Positions 36,182 to 36,541 of a stretch of 36,541 nucleotides of DNA are shown one piece after another. The stretch's first letter is position 1. Each line of letters begins with the position of its first letter. The notes under the pieces are model-generated. The model was not told the origin of the DNA, did not search any database, and was given only the letters and a program-made list of their open reading frames with translations. Made by a program: the position numbers and the translations under genes. Source of the stretch: a virus; the IMG/VR virus record IMGVR_UViG_3300044844_000872, positions 1 to 36,541 of that record; one strand, 5' to 3'.

Positions 36182-36541
36182 ACTGCTGTCTCCGTGTCAA
36201 TCGCATCATCGACCGGCGCTTGCTGTGCTGCGGTTTGCTCCGCGTCGTCAAACGCTTGTTTCTGCGTTTTGCGGGTGGTTTTTTTTGCTTCCGGTGTTTC
36301 TGGTGCGTCCGGTTGCGGGGTGTCTGTTGGCTCGATCACATCCAGGTATTCTGCAACGCGGCAGTCGTTGACTAAATGCGCGGCGAAATCGTCTGACACG
36401 TTGATGATGTCGCCGGTTTCTAGCGCTCCGTGGGTGGTTTTTTTTGCTTCCGGTGTTTCTGGTGCGTCCGGTTGCGGGGTGTCTGTTGGCTCGATCACAT
36501 CCAGGTATTCTGCAACGCGGCAGTCGTTGACTAAATGCGCG
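36178..36541 (-). CDS. Capsid decoration-like protein, 3' part (continues from 1-164)
   Basis: The second portion of the gene that starts at 164. The reading frame is open from the contig end to TGA 36178-36180 and holds the segment THGALETGDIIN to EAKK twice when the ends are joined (a 53-residue tandem repeat). The C-terminus is charged and flexible (RKTQKQAFDDAEQ, then a D/E/T-rich end). Stop and SGNH start overlap (ATGA). Confidence 0.6.
   Translation of the reverse strand, partial: AHLVNDCRVAEYLDVIEPTDTPQPDAPETPEAKKTTHGALETGDIINVSDDFAAHLVNDCRVAEYLDVIEPTDTPQPDAPETPEAKKTTRKTQKQAFDDAEQTAAQQAPVDDAIDTETAV
36273..36541. repeat. 159-bp tandem duplication and 72-bp terminal overlap
   Basis: Bases from 36273 onward repeat at 36432 onward with a 159-bp period (53 codons, in frame). 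The last 72 bases (36470-36541) equal bases 1-72, and bases 1-127 equal 36311-36437. The junctions share GGGTGG. This is either a real in-frame duplication or an assembly artefact where a circular contig was closed. Confidence 0.9.

Overview
This window is essentially the whole genome of a temperate siphovirus: an HK97-type head, a lambda-type non-contractile tail and a tyrosine integrase. The last 72 bases (36470-36541) repeat bases 1-72 exactly, and one gene runs off the left edge and back in on the right. The contig therefore closes into a circle of about 36.5 kb. The host cannot be named from sequence alone. The lambda-like tail, Q-type antiterminator, DnaT-like replication protein and tRNA-derived attachment sequences fit a gammaproteobacterium of intermediate GC.

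Layout. The control region is at about 12.07-12.24 kb. Leftward (minus strand) runs a lambda pR-like programme: an unknown gene, a small Cro/C1-type HTH protein, an intrinsic terminator, an RHH-like protein, a dATP/dGTP diphosphohydrolase-like protein, DnaB helicase, a DnaT-like replication organiser, small genes and antiterminator Q (6.66 kb). Just after Q lie a consensus sigma-70 promoter and an intrinsic terminator, the pR'/tR' arrangement. The late genes follow: holin-like protein, HNH nuclease, terminase, portal, protease and capsid. They continue across the contig ends into a decoration protein, an SGNH hydrolase, connector and tail genes down to the host-specificity protein J and the last late gene at 19.8 kb. 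Rightward (plus strand) runs a pL-like operon: an operator-overlapped promoter, an early terminator, about 0.6 kb rich in stem-loops, then a tightly coupled string of small genes (13.08-17.45 kb). That string includes an M15 peptidase endolysin, an excisionase-like gene and the integrase.

The attachment region (17.4-19.7 kb) holds two tRNA 3' fragments (Met-CAU-like and Ser-UGA) and repeated integrase arm-type motifs. A complete ISL3-family element with an 8-bp target duplication sits between them. Besides its transposase, this element carries two phage-like genes in the same operon, one of them Lar-like.

Most notable points: (1) the large terminase is split exactly between its ATPase and nuclease domains by an AT-rich insert with its own small gene; (2) the ISL3 element has passenger genes and interrupts the attachment region; (3) two tRNA attachment fragments are present; (4) a structured non-coding array lies downstream of the rightward promoter; (5) the major capsid protein has a signal-peptide-like N-terminus; (6) an SGNH hydrolase carries a decoration-protein-like head; (7) a 159-bp in-frame tandem duplication lies at the contig junction; (8) a DNA methyltransferase is wedged between tail genes L and K.
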